Part shown: positions 7,639 through 15,784 of the stretch, piece by piece
Layout: every line of letters begins with the position of its first letter
Position numbering within the stretch: position 1 is the stretch's first letter
Origin: Terrabacter sp. Ter38
GTDB taxonomy: Bacteria > Actinomycetota > Actinomycetes > Actinomycetales > Dermatophilaceae
DNA length: 64,000 bases
Assembly (NCBI RefSeq): GCF_024519435.1
Contig: NZ_JALJRZ010000004.1
Location: forward strand, 186,001-250,000
Reading direction: 5' to 3'
The notes under the pieces: model-generated
The model's input: the letters and a program-made list of their open reading frames with translations, nothing else
What the model was told of the DNA's origin: nothing
The model's database searches: none
Position numbers and translations under genes: made by a program

Positions 7639-8820
7639 TCAGGCGGCCCTGCGGCGGGCCTTGATCTCGCGGCGCTTGCGCAGGGCCATGGCGAGGGCGA
7701 TCTTGCGGGCGTCGATCGACAGCTCGCGGAGCATGCCGGAGATCGGGTTCGTGTAGCCGGTGAACCACAAGCCCTTGGCGCCGCGCGCCGTCCGCCCGCC
7801 GCGCTCGACCGGGCGGCCCTTCCCGTCGAGCACCCCGAGGTGCCCGATGAGGGGCTCGAGCCCCTGGCTGTAGCCGGTCGCGAGCACGACGAGGTCGGGC
7901 GTCAGGCGTGTGCCGTCGGCGAGCACGACGCTGTCGCCGTCGAACTCGCGCAGCGCGGCCACCGGCTCGACGGCGCCGGTCCGGATCGCGTCGATGATGC
8001 CGACGTCCTGCACGGGGATCGCGTTGTCGCGCTCGACCCGGGTCAGCAGTCCGGTGTCGGGACGGGGCATTCCCTGTGCCGACAGGTCAGGGGTCTGCAG
8101 CCGGCCGACGATCGGTGCCACCTTGTCGACGAAGGCCGTGGGCAGGCGCCGCACGGCGATGCCGGTGTACTGCGCGGCATACGGTCCCGTGTTGCGGCGC
8201 AGGATGTGCGGCACCGTGCGCACGGCCAGGCGCACGCGCGCGGCGCCGTGCTCGACGAGGTCGACGGCGAGCTCGGTGCCGGTGTTGCCCGTGCCCACGA
8301 CGAGGGCGTCCTTGCCGGCGTGGGCCGCTCCGTTGCGGTAGTCCCGCGCCAGCACGACCTCACCGGAGTAACCCTGAAGGCCCGGCACGTCCGGCTCGCG
8401 AGCCGTGTGGTTGAAGCCCGTGGCCACGACGGCGTACGGCGCCGTGAGGCTCGTCCCGTCCGCGAGCGTGAGCGTCCACGAGTCACCGTCCGCGGACGGG
8501 TCGACCCGGCTCACCTCGGTGCCGAGGCGCACGTCGAGCCGGTGGTGGGCGGCATACAGCTCGAGGTAGCGCACGACGTCGTCGCGCGCCACCCAGCGGC
8601 CCATCTCCTTCGGGATCGGGAAGCCCGGAAGGCCGGAGAGCTCACGCGGTGTGTGCAGGTGCAGCCGGTCGTAGTGGCTGCGCCACGACGTGCCGACGCC
8701 GTTGCTGCGCTCGAGGACGACGCCGTGCAGCCCGCGGGCCTTGAGGGCGGCGGCGACGGCCAGGCCGCCCGGGCCGGCACCGATGATGTACGCGTCGACC
8801 GGGACGCTGCGCTGGGTCAC
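7639..8820 (-). CDS. FAD/NADPH-dependent monooxygenase-like flavoprotein
   Basis: A 393-residue two-dinucleotide-binding-domain flavoprotein of the flavin-containing monooxygenase / YUCCA-like group. The FAD Rossmann motif is IIGAGPGGLAVAAAL near residue 12. The NADPH motif VVGTGNTGTELAVDL is near residue 165. The C-terminal ATGY signature (VVLATGYSQGLEPL) is near residue 315, and a Trp-rich region (GTSWRSHYDRLHLHT) follows the first motif as usual. It would oxygenate a small N-, S- or carbonyl-containing substrate, which cannot be named from sequence. GTG start at 8820 with a weak ribosome site. It is divergent from the methyltransferase gene 80 bp away and no operon partner is evident. Confidence 0.88.
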   Translation of the reverse strand: MTQRSVPVDAYIIGAGPGGLAVAAALKARGLHGVVLERSNGVGTSWRSHYDRLHLHTPRELSGLPGFPIPKEMGRWVARDDVVRYLELYAAHHRLDVRLGTEVSRVDPSADGDSWTLTLADGTSLTAPYAVVATGFNHTAREPDVPGLQGYSGEVVLARDYRNGAAHAGKDALVVGTGNTGTELAVDLVEHGAARVRLAVRTVPHILRRNTGPYAAQYTGIAVRRLPTAFVDKVAPIVGRLQTPDLSAQGMPRPDTGLLTRVERDNAIPVQDVGIIDAIRTGAVEPVAALREFDGDSVVLADGTRLTPDLVVLATGYSQGLEPLIGHLGVLDGKGRPVERGGRTARGAKGLWFTGYTNPISGMLRELSIDARKIALAMALRKRREIKARRRAA

Positions 8821-8900
8821 CGGCCCAACCTAGTCGCCCACCCTCGACAGTTCTCGGCAAACCCCGCCCCGATCCGAACGGTGGGCAGCATGCTGGAACG

Positions 8901-9764
8901 GTGACCCCTCAGTCGGGTCCGACTCCTCCAGAGGAGCCGGGTGCCGCCCCGAACATGTTCACGCGGGAGCGGATCGGCGAGGGCGGCGCTGCCCGCGTCG
9001 CCACCCTCGTCGCGCTCCTCGACGCGCAGGAGCAGCAGCCTGCGGTCCGACGCCTGCGGGCCTGGGCCTTCGAGGCGCTCGCGCCGGAGCCGGGGGAGTC
9101 GGTCGTCGACGTCGGGGCCGGGCTCGGCACGGAGCTGCGCCGTCTCGCCGAGGCCGTCGCACCGAACGGCCGCGCGGTCGGTGTCGAGCCCAACCCCGGC
9201 CTGCGCGAGGAGGCGTCGCGTCGAGCGGCCCTGCTCGGGTCCGCCGCGACCTTCATCGACGGCGACGCCGCCGACCTGCCCTTCGCCGACGGTGCCGTGC
9301 ACGTGCTGCGCTGCGAGCGCGTCTTCCAGCACCTCGCCGACCCGCAGGCTGCGGCCCACGAGCTCGCACGGGTGCTCGCGCCCGGTGGACGCGCCGCCGT
9401 CCTCGACAGCGACTGGGGCACCCTCATCAGCCACCCGGGCGAACCGGCCCTCGTGCGCCGCTACGCCGAGGCCAACTGGGGACGGATGCCCAACCCGTTC
9501 GCGGCGCGACACCTTCCGAACCAGCTCCGGGCCGCCGGGCTGCTCGTCGATCACGACATCGGCTCGGCCGCGCTGGTCATGCCGCCGCGCGCGCTGCTCG
9601 GCAGCGGTGTGGTCCACCGGAACGCCGACGCCGCGGTGCAGGAGGGCGCGCTGACCCGCGATGAGGCCGACCGGCTCCTCGCCGACCTCATGGCCGCGGC
9701 GCGGGGCGGCACGGCCTTCATCTCCGTGACGATGTTCGGGGTCATCGGTCGCAAGCCCGGCTGA
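8901..9764 (+). CDS. SAM-dependent methyltransferase (class I, UbiE-like)
   Basis: 287 residues. Motif I of the class I fold is VVDVGAGLGTELRRLAEAV (about residue 70), followed by the acidic residue of motif II in [32 protein letters not shown] and LARVLAPGGRAAVLDSDWG match Methyltransf_11 motifs. The substrate is unknown; it is probably a small molecule rather than DNA or RNA. GTG 8901 gives the full ORF but has a poor ribosome site; ATG 8955 (MFTRERIGEGG) is an alternative that keeps the whole fold. The gene converges with the DUF2461 gene across 27 bp. Confidence 0.82.
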   Translation: MTPQSGPTPPEEPGAAPNMFTRERIGEGGAARVATLVALLDAQEQQPAVRRLRAWAFEALAPEPGESVVDVGAGLGTELRRLAEAVAPNGRAVGVEPNPGLREEASRRAALLGSAATFIDGDAADLPFADGAVHVLRCERVFQHLADPQAAAHELARVLAPGGRAAVLDSDWGTLISHPGEPALVRRYAEANWGRMPNPFAARHLPNQLRAAGLLVDHDIGSAALVMPPRALLGSGVVHRNADAAVQEGALTRDEADRLLADLMAAARGGTAFISVTMFGVIGRKPG

Positions 9765-9791
9765 CCGGTGTCGGCCGTGGGTCCCGGCCCG

Positions 9792-10466
9792 TCACCGCCG
9801 GGACGCGGGCTCCTCGTCGCCGACGTGCTCCGCGAGCCAGGCCGTCAGCGGTCGCACGGCCCGCCACGTGTCCCGGACCTCGGTCAGGGTCCGCGTCGTC
9901 GACAGCCACGCCGGCGCGCCGAAGTCGCGGGAGACCATCAGCTCCTTGTGACGCAGCGTGGCGATGCGGGGGTGGTCGGCGGCATACCCCCTCGGAGTGG
10001 TCTTGACCTGCTCGCCCATCAGCTCGAAGTCCTTGCCGCGCAACGTCTCGAGGATGGCTTCGAGCCCGATACCACTGGACGGGGCGTCGACGGCTGCCCG
10101 GAAGCGGGCGGTCTGCGCCGGGCTCACCGCCCGGAAGCCCCCGCCCGCGCGCAGGCCGTCGGCGCTGACCTGCACGTAGTAGCCGAGCACCGTGCCGGAG
10201 CCCACGAGCGCGCCCTGGTGCGTCTTGTAGGGGGACTTGTCGGCGCTGAAGCGCACATCGCGGTTCGGTCGGAACAGCTTGGCCGGGCCGAACTCGTCCT
10301 CGAGGCCGTCGAGCAGGGCGAGCATCGGTTCGCGCACGTCGCGCTCGTAGACCTCCTTGTGGGCGATCCACCAGTCCCGTGAGTTCACGTCCTCGAGCTC
10401 GGCGTAGAAGGACAGGGCGCCGGGAGGGAAGCCGGAGAAGGACGGCGAGGGCTCAGGCGTGCTCAT
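9792..10466 (-). CDS. DUF2461 family protein
   Basis: A 224-residue protein of the DUF2461/TIGR02453 family, found in many bacteria and without a firmly known role. Recognisable features are FPPGALSFYAELEDVNSRDWW near the N-terminus, the RPNRDVRFSADKSPYKTHQGA block and GYYVQVSADGLRAGGGFR. I start at ATG 10466 (MSTPEPSPSFSGFP). The ORF stays open upstream, but that part is not family-like and would overlap the iron-box region. It is divergent from the efe operon, and the iron box lies 30 bp upstream of its start, so iron-linked co-regulation is possible but not shown. Confidence 0.82.
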   Translation of the reverse strand: MSTPEPSPSFSGFPPGALSFYAELEDVNSRDWWIAHKEVYERDVREPMLALLDGLEDEFGPAKLFRPNRDVRFSADKSPYKTHQGALVGSGTVLGYYVQVSADGLRAGGGFRAVSPAQTARFRAAVDAPSSGIGLEAILETLRGKDFELMGEQVKTTPRGYAADHPRIATLRHKELMVSRDFGAPAWLSTTRTLTEVRDTWRAVRPLTAWLAEHVGDEEPASRR

Positions 10467-10495
10467 GTGGCGACTCTGACACCGGGGCCGGGTTG

Positions 10496-10514
10496 TTAGG
10501 CAAGGCTTACCTGT
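10496..10514 (+). promoter_or_regulatory. Iron box (IdeR/DtxR-type operator) before efeUOB
   Basis: TTAGGCAAGGCTTACCTGT matches the actinobacterial IdeR/DtxR consensus TTAGGTTAGSCTAACCTAA at most positions and keeps its dyad (TTAGG, then the ACCT half). It lies about 65 bp before the efeU start and inside the 113-bp divergent region shared with the DUF2461 gene. Fe2+-loaded IdeR would repress efeUOB when iron is plentiful. The match was made by eye. Confidence 0.78.
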
Positions 10515-10579
10515 GCTTTCCTGAATTCCGTCACGTCGCCGTGGCGTAAATGCTGAGAACAACCTGAGAGAAGGCACCC

Positions 10580-11461
10580 GTGCTCGCGAGCAACGCGCTC
10601 ATCGGACTCCGAGAAGGACTCGAGGCGGCCCTCGTGGTCGTCATCCTCGTGGCCTTCCTCGTCAAGACCGACCGCCGCTGGGCCCTGCGTCACGTCTGGA
10701 CCGGGGTCGGCGTCGCCGTCGCACTGTCGGTCGCCCTCGGCGCCCTGCTGACCTACGGCACGAAGCAGCTGACCTTCGAGGCCCAGGAGCTCATCGGCGG
10801 CAGTGCCTCGATCCTCGCGGTCGTCTTCGTGACCTTCATGGTCTTCTGGATGAAGACCGCCTCGCGGACCATCTCGGGCGAGCTCAAGGGCAAGCTCGAC
10901 CGGGCGCTGGACATGGGCCCGCTCGCGATCGCCCTCGTCGCCTTCCTCGGCGTCGGGCGCGAGGGCCTCGAGACGGCGATCTTCTTCTACGCCACGACCG
11001 AAGCTGCCGGCCAGGGCAACAACCAGCCGCTCATCGGCTGGGTCATCGGTCTCGGTGGCGCTGTCGTCCTCGGCTGGCTCATCTACCGGGGCGCGGTCAA
11101 GATCAACCTCGCGAGGTTCTTCCGTTACACCGGCATCCTGCTCGTCCTCGTCGCGGCCGGCATCCTCGCCTACGGCATCCACGACCTCCAGGAGGCCGGC
11201 TTCCTGCCCGGTCTGACGGCGCTCGCCTTCGACGTCAGCGCCACCGTCGACCCGGGCAGCTGGTACGCCACGCTGCTCAAGGGCATCTTCAACTTCACGC
11301 CCGCGACGACCGTGCTCCAGGCCATCGCCTGGGTGCTCTACGTCGGCGTCGTCCTCACCCTCTTCCTGCGCCCGGCCCGCCCGGCCCGCCCGGCCCACCC
11401 GAGCCAGCAGGCTCCGGCCGCGAGCCCGACGAGCGACGCACGTCCCACGGTCGCCGCCTGA
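10580..11461 (+). CDS. efeU: Ferrous/ferric iron permease EfeU (FTR1 family)
   Basis: A 293-residue polytopic membrane protein (about seven helices), the transport subunit of the Efe iron system. Both REGLE iron-coordination motifs are present: IGLREGLEAALVV near the N-terminus and GVGREGLETAIFF near residue 130. The C-terminal tail is a cytosolic Pro/Ala-rich stretch with an RPA repeat. It starts at GTG 10580 after GAGAGAAGG. It is the first gene of efeU-efeO-efeB, downstream of the iron box. EfeB would supply electron or peroxidase chemistry on heme or ferrous iron, EfeO would bind the metal outside, and EfeU would import it. Confidence 0.93.
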   Translation: MLASNALIGLREGLEAALVVVILVAFLVKTDRRWALRHVWTGVGVAVALSVALGALLTYGTKQLTFEAQELIGGSASILAVVFVTFMVFWMKTASRTISGELKGKLDRALDMGPLAIALVAFLGVGREGLETAIFFYATTEAAGQGNNQPLIGWVIGLGGAVVLGWLIYRGAVKINLARFFRYTGILLVLVAAGILAYGIHDLQEAGFLPGLTALAFDVSATVDPGSWYATLLKGIFNFTPATTVLQAIAWVLYVGVVLTLFLRPARPARPAHPSQQAPAASPTSDARPTVAA

Positions 11462-11531
11462 GCCGTCGGCTCCCGACTCGTCCGTCCGGCCCCCCTTCGC
11501 ACTCACACCGAAGCCCTCCAGGAGAACCACC

Positions 11532-12713
11532 ATGTTCCGCCCTGCCCTGCGTCCTGCGGCCCGCGCCGTGCGCGCCGCCGTGCCCGTCGCCGTGTCGCTC
11601 GCCGCGGCCCTCGCCCTGGCCGGCTGCGCCGACAAGCCTGCCGCCACGGCCGGATCCACCGCGGCCGGTGGTGCCGGCGGGCCGATCACCGTCAGCGCCA
11701 CCGACACGGCGTGCACGCTCAGTGCCACGACGGCCAAGGCCGGCACCCTGACCTTCCAGGTCACGAACTCGGGCAGCAAGGTCAACGAGTTCTACCTCTA
11801 CGCCGAGGGCGACCGCATCGTCTCCGAGGTCGAGAACATCACGCCCGGCCTGAGCCGCGAGCTCAAGGTCGAGATCACCGAGCCCGGCACGTTCACGACC
11901 TCGTGCAAGCCCGGCATGGTCGGCGACGGCATCCGCGGCGCGTTCACCGTGACGGGCACGGCGGCGAAGGGTAGCGCCGACTCCAAGGTGGCCCAGGCGA
12001 TCACCGACTACAGGGCCTTCGTCGCCTCCGAGGCCGACGAGTTCGTCGCCGGCACCAAGGAGTTCGTCGCGGCGGTCAAGGCCGGTGACGTCGCGAAGGC
12101 CAAGTCGCTCTACGCCCAGGCTCGCCACCCGTGGGAGGCCATCGAGCCGGTCGCCGAGAGCTTCGGCGACCTCGACCCGAAGATCGACGGCCGCGAGGAC
12201 GTCCTCGCCGACGGCATGGCGTTCACCGGCTACCACCGCCTCGAGAAGGACCTGTGGAAGGACGGCCTCCAGAAGGACTCCGGCGCGATCGCCGACCAGC
12301 TGCTCGCCGACGTCACCGAGATCGCCGCGAAGAGCAAGACCGTCGAGCCGACCGCGCTGTCGATCGCGGGCGGCGCCAAGGCACTGCTCGACGAGGTCGC
12401 GACGGGCAAGATCACGGGCGAGGAGGAGCGCTACTCGCACACCGACCTCTGGGACTTCGACGGCAACCTCGAGGGCTCGCGCCAGGCGCTCGCCGTGCTG
12501 CGTCCCGTCATCGTCGAGCGTGACCCCGCCCTGCAGAAGGCCCTCGACGCCGACTTCGAGGAGCTGTCGAGCCTGCTCGCCAAGCACAAGACCGGTGCCG
12601 ACTACACGAGCTACACCGCGCTCACCCAGGCCGACATCAAGGAGCTGACCGTCTCGCTCGACGCGCTCTCCGAGCAGGTCTCCAAGGTCCCCGGGGTCGT
12701 GGAGGCCAAGTGA
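11532..12713 (+). CDS. efeO: EfeO iron-binding lipoprotein (cupredoxin plus M75/imelysin domain)
   Basis: 393 residues. The signal segment ends in a lipobox (ALALAGC), so the protein is a surface lipoprotein in this Gram-positive-type cell. Residues about 50-145 are the cupredoxin-like EfeO domain (ITVSATDTACTLSATTAKAG and the SCKPGMVGDGIRGAF segment). Residues about 155-390 are the M75 domain with the HxxE metal motif at His199 (ARHPWEAIE) and the conserved FTGYHRLEKDLW. It delivers iron to EfeU. An AGGAG lies just before ATG 11532. Its stop overlaps the efeB start by 4 nt. Confidence 0.93.
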   Translation: MFRPALRPAARAVRAAVPVAVSLAAALALAGCADKPAATAGSTAAGGAGGPITVSATDTACTLSATTAKAGTLTFQVTNSGSKVNEFYLYAEGDRIVSEVENITPGLSRELKVEITEPGTFTTSCKPGMVGDGIRGAFTVTGTAAKGSADSKVAQAITDYRAFVASEADEFVAGTKEFVAAVKAGDVAKAKSLYAQARHPWEAIEPVAESFGDLDPKIDGREDVLADGMAFTGYHRLEKDLWKDGLQKDSGAIADQLLADVTEIAAKSKTVEPTALSIAGGAKALLDEVATGKITGEEERYSHTDLWDFDGNLEGSRQALAVLRPVIVERDPALQKALDADFEELSSLLAKHKTGADYTSYTALTQADIKELTVSLDALSEQVSKVPGVVEAK

Positions 12714-14005
12714 GCCACGAGGGACTCAGCCGCCGTCGGCTCCTCGGTGCCTCGGGCACGGCTGCCGTCGCGGGCGTCGTGGCCGGCGCCGGGACCGTGT
12801 ATGCCGTCTCGCGCGGTGACGACGCCAGTGCCGCAGGTGCCCCGACGTCCAACGCGGCACCCGCCCTCGCGCTCGACGCCGCCATCCCGTTCCGTGGCGA
12901 ACACCAGGCCGGCATCGTCACGCCCGCCCAGGACCGGCTCCACTTCGTCGCGCTCGACGTCGTGACGAAGGACCGCGGGCAGCTGCGCCAGCTCCTGGAG
13001 GACTGGACCCGTGCGGCCGAGCGCATGACCGCCGGAGCCGAGGCGGCGCCCGGCGGACTCGTCGGTGGCGGCCCCAACCGGCCCCCCGAGGACACGGGCG
13101 AGGCATACGGCCTGCCGGCCTCCGGGCTGACGATCACGATCGGCTACGGTCCGTCCCTCTTCGATGACCGGTTCGGCCTCGCCCCGAAGCGCCCGGCCGC
13201 GCTCCAGGACCTCCCCGCCTTCACCGGCGACCAGCTCGACCCGCGTCGAACCGGCGGCGACCTCTGCATCCAGGCGTGCGCCAACGACCCGCAGGTCGCG
13301 GTCCACGCCGTGCGCAACCTCGTGCGCATCGGCTTCGGTGTCGTCGCCGTGCGCTGGTCGCAGCTCGGCTTCGGCCGCACGTCCTCGACGTCGACCGCGC
13401 AGGCCACGCCGCGCAACATGTTCGGCTTCAAGGACGGCACCAACAACGTCAAGGCCGAGGAGCCCGAGGGCCTCGCCCAGCACGTGTGGGTCTCGCCCGA
13501 CGACGAGACCGGCGGCGGCGCGTGGATGGCCGGCGGCTCCTACCTCGTCGCGCGCCGCATCCGCATGCACATCGAGGTCTGGGACCGGACGAGCCTGCAG
13601 GAGCAGGAGGACATCATCGGTCGCGACAAGAAGGAGGGGGCGCCGCTCGGTCAGGCGAAGGAGTTCGACACGCTCGACTTCGCGAAGAAGGGCCCCGACG
13701 GCCAGCCGGCGATCCCCGTCCACGCCCACGTGCGCCTCGCCCACGAGAGCCAGCTCGGCGGCATACGCATCCTGCGGCGCGGCTACAACTTCACCGACGG
13801 CTCCGACGGCGTCGGCCACCTCGACGCGGGCCTCTTCTTCCTCGCCTACATGCGCGACCCGGAGAGGCAGTTCGTGCCGATGCAGCGGGCGCTGGCCAAG
13901 GCCGACGTGCTCAACGAGTACATCGAGCACAACGGCTCTGCCGTCTTCGCCTGCCCACCCGGTCTGCAGGACGGGCAGCACTGGGGCCAGACGCTCTTCG
14001 CCTGA
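12710..14005 (+). CDS. efeB: EfeB DyP-type heme peroxidase, Tat-exported
   Basis: 431 residues. The N-terminal twin-arginine signal (LSRRRLLGASGTAAVAGVV) shows export of the folded, heme-loaded enzyme. The DyP signature GxxDG is present with Asp242 (FGFKDGTNN), and the proximal heme His is likely His345 (HVRLAHESQ). The distal Arg lies in ILRRGYNF. GTG 12710 overlaps the efeO stop (GTGA), so the two are translationally coupled. It works with EfeU and EfeO in iron or heme-iron acquisition and uses peroxide. Full length for the family. Confidence 0.94.
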   Translation: MSHEGLSRRRLLGASGTAAVAGVVAGAGTVYAVSRGDDASAAGAPTSNAAPALALDAAIPFRGEHQAGIVTPAQDRLHFVALDVVTKDRGQLRQLLEDWTRAAERMTAGAEAAPGGLVGGGPNRPPEDTGEAYGLPASGLTITIGYGPSLFDDRFGLAPKRPAALQDLPAFTGDQLDPRRTGGDLCIQACANDPQVAVHAVRNLVRIGFGVVAVRWSQLGFGRTSSTSTAQATPRNMFGFKDGTNNVKAEEPEGLAQHVWVSPDDETGGGAWMAGGSYLVARRIRMHIEVWDRTSLQEQEDIIGRDKKEGAPLGQAKEFDTLDFAKKGPDGQPAIPVHAHVRLAHESQLGGIRILRRGYNFTDGSDGVGHLDAGLFFLAYMRDPERQFVPMQRALAKADVLNEYIEHNGSAVFACPPGLQDGQHWGQTLFA

Positions 14006-14020
14006 CTCGGCCGCGGATCC

Positions 14021-15178
14021 CTACTGGCTGACCCGCACCGTGAGGCAGCCGGGGCGCACGGTAGCGCTGACCTCGGTGGCCTCGCCGATGACGTCACCGT
14101 CGATCTGGACGGGCACGGGCCGGTCGGTGCGCACGCGGATCTCCTTGCACGCCTTGTGGTCCAGGGTCGGGTGACCCTTGCGCTGCCGGGTCGCGACCCG
14201 CGTCGCCACGGGCACCCAGCCGACGACCCCGCGCGGGGACGCGATGACGGCGTCGAGCTGTCCGTCGTCGACGCGGGCGTTCGGCATGAGCACGAGGCCG
14301 CCGAGGAGGCGCCCGCAGTTGCCGATGACGACCATCCTTGCGCGACGGCGGAACTCGAGGTCGTCGTCGACCTTGACGGAGATGCGGAACTCGGGGGAGA
14401 CGAGGTGCTTGAGGCCCGAGACCATGTAGGCGGGCCAGCCGACCTTGGCCTTGAGGTTCTCGTTGGTGCCGGCCATGATCTGCGCGTCCATGCCGACGCC
14501 GCTCATGACGAGGAAGTAGTGCGTCTCGGGCTCGACCGGCTCGGCCGGCTCGACCGCCTCGTCGGCATCGGCGTCGGCGTCGGCGGCGTCGCCCGCGGCC
14601 GCACCCAGGACGAGCTCGCCGACGTCGATGCGCCGGTTGCGGCCCGTCAGCGCGACCGCCACGGCCGTCTCGAGGGAGACGGGCAGGTCGAGGTTGCGCG
14701 CGAGCAGGTTGCCGGTGCCGGCCGGCAGGATGCCGAGGGCCGTCTCGGTGCCGACGAGGGCGGTCGCGACGTTGCGCACGGTGCCGTCGCCGCCGAGCGT
14801 GCACACGAGGTCGACGCCGTCCCGGACGGCCTGCGCGGCCTGCCCCTGACCGGGGTCCTCGACGGTCGTCTCGTAGAAGTGCGGCTCGCCCCAGCCGTTC
14901 GCGAGGCACGTGGCGGTGATCCGCCCGCGCACCGCGGGCAGGTCGGTGAACTTCGTCGGATTGATGACGATCCCGGCCCGCTTGAGCGGCGCTGGGCTCT
15001 CGTCGCCGCTACGGAAGTGGTCGCGCGGCGGGCGGGGACGACGGCGCAGGGTCGCGGTCGCCTCAGGAGCGACGCGGGTCAGGACGACTCCTCCGATGAC
15101 CAGCGCCAGCACGACGAGGCCGGCGATGATCCACGGCAGGTAGTCCTTGAGCACGAAGACATACGGTATCCCCCGCAC
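14021..15178 (-). CDS. Diacylglycerol/lipid kinase-like protein with N-terminal membrane anchor
   Basis: 385 residues. A single membrane helix near the N-terminus (DYLPWIIAGLVVLALVIGGV) precedes a DAGKc catalytic domain. That domain opens with IVINPTKF and carries the nucleotide-binding GGDGTVRNVATAL and the LPAGTGNLLARNLDLP block. It would phosphorylate a lipid such as diacylglycerol, or a related sphingoid or prenol lipid. An acidic low-complexity insert (alternating Asp-Ala followed by EPAEPVEPE) interrupts the domain after GELVLG, which is unusual. I chose GTG 15178 because GGGGAG lies 6 nt upstream; GTG 15217 would add 13 residues. The gene converges with efeB across 15 bp. Confidence 0.85.
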   Translation of the reverse strand: MRGIPYVFVLKDYLPWIIAGLVVLALVIGGVVLTRVAPEATATLRRRPRPPRDHFRSGDESPAPLKRAGIVINPTKFTDLPAVRGRITATCLANGWGEPHFYETTVEDPGQGQAAQAVRDGVDLVCTLGGDGTVRNVATALVGTETALGILPAGTGNLLARNLDLPVSLETAVAVALTGRNRRIDVGELVLGAAAGDAADADADADEAVEPAEPVEPETHYFLVMSGVGMDAQIMAGTNENLKAKVGWPAYMVSGLKHLVSPEFRISVKVDDDLEFRRRARMVVIGNCGRLLGGLVLMPNARVDDGQLDAVIASPRGVVGWVPVATRVATRQRKGHPTLDHKACKEIRVRTDRPVPVQIDGDVIGEATEVSATVRPGCLTVRVSQ

Positions 15179-15235
15179 GGTGGACTCCCCGAACTGCCGC
15201 TCGCCACTGGGCGTCACGGCCCTAGGCTGGGCGCC

Positions 15236-15784
15236 ATGAGCGAGCCCCTCACCGACCCCGGGCCGTCGACGCCGGACGACGCGGACTGGACGTGGGTCCT
15301 GAGCCGACCGTGCCCCGACTGCGGCTTCGACGCCGCGGCCGTCGAGCCCGCCGACGTGCCGGCTCTGCTCCGCGACGCGGGGCAGCGGTATGCCGCCGCG
15401 CTGGGTCGCGACGACGTGCGCCAGCGCCCGGCCGACGGCGTCTGGTCGCCGCTCGAGTACACCTGCCACGTCCGCGACGTCTGCGACGTCATGCGGGGCC
15501 GGCTCGAGCAGATCGTGGCCAGTGGCGGCGCGGTCGTCCGTTTCGCCGACTGGGACCAGGACGAGACCGCCGTCGAGCGGCAGTACTGGCGGTCCGACCC
15601 CGACGTCGTGGCACGCGAGGTCGCGGCGGCGTTCGAGGCGGCGGCGACGGCATACGCCCTCCCTGCGGGTACGCAGTGGGAGTGGCCGGCCCTGCGCAGC
15701 AACGGCTCGGAGTTCACGGCCCGCACCCTCGCGCTCTACTTCACCCACGACATACGCCACCACCTCTGGGATGTGAACGCATGA
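15236..15784 (+). CDS. DinB-like metal-binding four-helix protein
   Basis: 182 residues of the DinB/mycothiol-dependent enzyme-like superfamily. The His triad expected for metal binding can be placed at the HV of LEYTCHVRDVCDV and the two His of THDIRHHLWDVNA. A CPDCGFD motif near residue 26 is a common extra in actinobacterial members and may bind a metal. Such proteins are thiol S-transferases or of unknown activity. Its ATGA overlap with the next gene makes a two-gene operon with a MocA-type oxidoreductase. Substrate unknown. Confidence 0.75.
   Translation: MSEPLTDPGPSTPDDADWTWVLSRPCPDCGFDAAAVEPADVPALLRDAGQRYAAALGRDDVRQRPADGVWSPLEYTCHVRDVCDVMRGRLEQIVASGGAVVRFADWDQDETAVERQYWRSDPDVVAREVAAAFEAAATAYALPAGTQWEWPALRSNGSEFTARTLALYFTHDIRHHLWDVNA

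Noticed and set aside
14156-15235. Long plus-strand frame opposite the lipid kinase, joined to the DinB-like gene
   Set aside because: Only the part from ATG 15236 resembles a protein family; the rest is antisense to the kinase domain with its GGDGT motif.
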